Origin: Hormiphora californensis
Lineage: Eukaryota; Ctenophora; Tentaculata; Cydippida; Pleurobrachiidae
Assembly (NCBI GenBank): GCA_020137815.1
Contig: CM035350.1
Span: forward strand, 5,447,984-5,511,983
Reading direction: 5' to 3'
DNA length: 64,000 bases
Within the stretch, counting starts at the first letter, position 1. Every line of letters begins with the position of its first letter. Below the pieces are notes generated by a model. The model did not search any database. It was not told where the DNA came from and was given only the letters and a program-made list of their open reading frames with translations. Below, piece by piece: positions 63,006 through 64,000 of this stretch. The position numbers and the translations under genes were made by a program.

Positions 63006-64000
63006 ATGAGTACCAACACCCGAAAACCAAGGAAGGTCTGGTCTAAGCAAGAGAACCTAGACTTGGTATACTGCTACTACCGCAGTAACCCAGGCACATC
63101 CGGATCCTGGAAGAGGCTCGAACGCCTATGGGAAGACAAGGGACACGCCCCATTAACAGGTGCCAAACTCTCAAGCCAGTTCAGATCAATAGAGAAATCT
63201 GGACGCATGGTAACACCGCAGGAGATGGCTGATCAGCGAATGCTAGCAGGGCTAGCAAATTCTGGCCTAAATATACTCCCGGAAGTGGATCTCACGGTGA
63301 ATGATAACACTGCGGGTCCGAGTACCTCGGCCAATGGGGACACCGACACCCCACCCCCACCACCACCCCCAACCAGAGCGCCACGAACGAAATGGACCAC
63401 TGAAATGAACATTACGCTCGTGTTCATCCACTCGTACTCACAACCGGACAGAAGAGGAGTATGGACCCGAGTGGAGGAAAGGTGGTCAAAGACAACCTAC
63501 CCTTCCAAGACTGATGACCAGCTTAGATCCCAACTGAGATCTATAACTCAGTCGGGACTCCTTTCACCACAGAAGCTGATGGAAATCAGAACAGCGGCCA
63601 TAGCCGACCGTGAAGCAACTGAATCGGCACGACAGGCTGTGGTAGAAGACAACCCACCCCCAGAAGCCATTGAAACCCCCACAAATCCAGTGGAAGAGGA
63701 AGGGCCATCACCGAACCCGGAAATCAGGGAGCAGTTCAAGAAACTACTCGAGGAACCAAGCTCCATCAAAGTCACTGACCTGAGACAGGTCCCCTGGGGG
63801 AAACTACGAGTGGCAATTGACCGACTCAGCCCGGTGATCAAGTCTTTTGAAACCCCAGACCTTACCACGTTGAACACACTACTGATGGCTGTAGCCCACG
63901 TGGTCCGAGAACAAATGGGCATTGAGGCACCTAGTGAAACTACCAACAACTCCCCCAGAAAGAACAAGCAACCGATGTGGCTGCGACGACTTGAAGAAAG
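63006..64000 (+). CDS. N-terminal part of a retroelement-like ORF (open at window end)
   Basis: 331 codons stay open to the window edge from ATG (63006). Two related blocks, KVWSKQENLDLVYCYYRSNP (about residue 10) and TKWTTEMNITLVFIHSYSQP (about 127), each lead into a G-x-W-x-R-x-E-x-x-W segment and a Q-x-R-S-I segment. They look like duplicated SANT/Myb-type domains found at the start of reverse-transcriptase ORFs in invertebrates. Between them are poly-Pro linkers (DTPPPPPPPT). The RT region would lie past the window. The truncated tail at 23.6 kb could be the C-terminus of the same element type. The ORF sits in PRKDC intron 30, same strand. Confidence 0.6.
   Translation, partial: MSTNTRKPRKVWSKQENLDLVYCYYRSNPGTSGSWKRLERLWEDKGHAPLTGAKLSSQFRSIEKSGRMVTPQEMADQRMLAGLANSGLNILPEVDLTVNDNTAGPSTSANGDTDTPPPPPPPTRAPRTKWTTEMNITLVFIHSYSQPDRRGVWTRVEERWSKTTYPSKTDDQLRSQLRSITQSGLLSPQKLMEIRTAAIADREATESARQAVVEDNPPPEAIETPTNPVEEEGPSPNPEIREQFKKLLEEPSSIKVTDLRQVPWGKLRVAIDRLSPVIKSFETPDLTTLNTLLMAVAHVVREQMGIEAPSETTNNSPRKNKQPMWLRRLEE

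Overview
The window looks like nuclear DNA of an invertebrate metazoan. It has split genes with GT-AG introns, a U6 snRNA gene, a class A GPCR, and DNA-PKcs and Trabid homologues. Dense (GA)n microsatellites and many small inverted-repeat elements fill the rest. A sponge or another early-branching marine animal would fit, but I cannot fix the species from sequence alone.

Layout. 1-14.8 kb is mostly non-coding, with microsatellites, a short-motif transposable element at 9.4-10.0 kb flanked by an exact 11-bp repeat, and a few unassigned minus-strand exons (4.2, 8.4-8.7, 11.6-11.9 kb). 14.89-23.16 kb (minus) is a complete 12-exon ZRANB1/Trabid gene: three RanBP2-type zinc fingers, an ankyrin-like region and an OTU deubiquitinase domain. 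It carries one apparent 1-bp frameshift. 23.6-26.6 kb is the intergenic space between two divergent genes. It holds the tail of a retroelement ORF and five tandem copies of a ~466-bp repeat.

27.31 kb to beyond 61.08 kb (plus) is the N-terminal half of a DNA-PKcs (PRKDC) gene. I could join 30 exons in consistent phase except for one unresolved join between exons 24 and 25. The kinase domain lies beyond the window. Its introns host nested items: an antisense FLYWCH zinc-finger ORF, a Penelope-like element with a 917-bp inverted duplication, a U6 snRNA gene whose TATA box overlaps a splice donor, a broken LINE ORF1, an antisense single-exon GPCR, and several foldback elements. The largest foldback (41.24-46.57 kb) is built from well over a hundred copies of AGCGCT-centred palindromes and contains a second foldback made of another motif. 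61.5-62.7 kb is a 23-bp minisatellite. 63.0-64.0 kb is the open start of a retroelement-like ORF.

DNA-PKcs acts in non-homologous end joining and Trabid edits ubiquitin chains; nothing here shows that they are co-regulated. The most unusual signal is a set of four foldback elements with the same architecture, each made from its own short motif. Two stretches (6.2-7.6 and 20.8-21.7 kb) have A/G homopolymer texture and may be poor consensus sequence.
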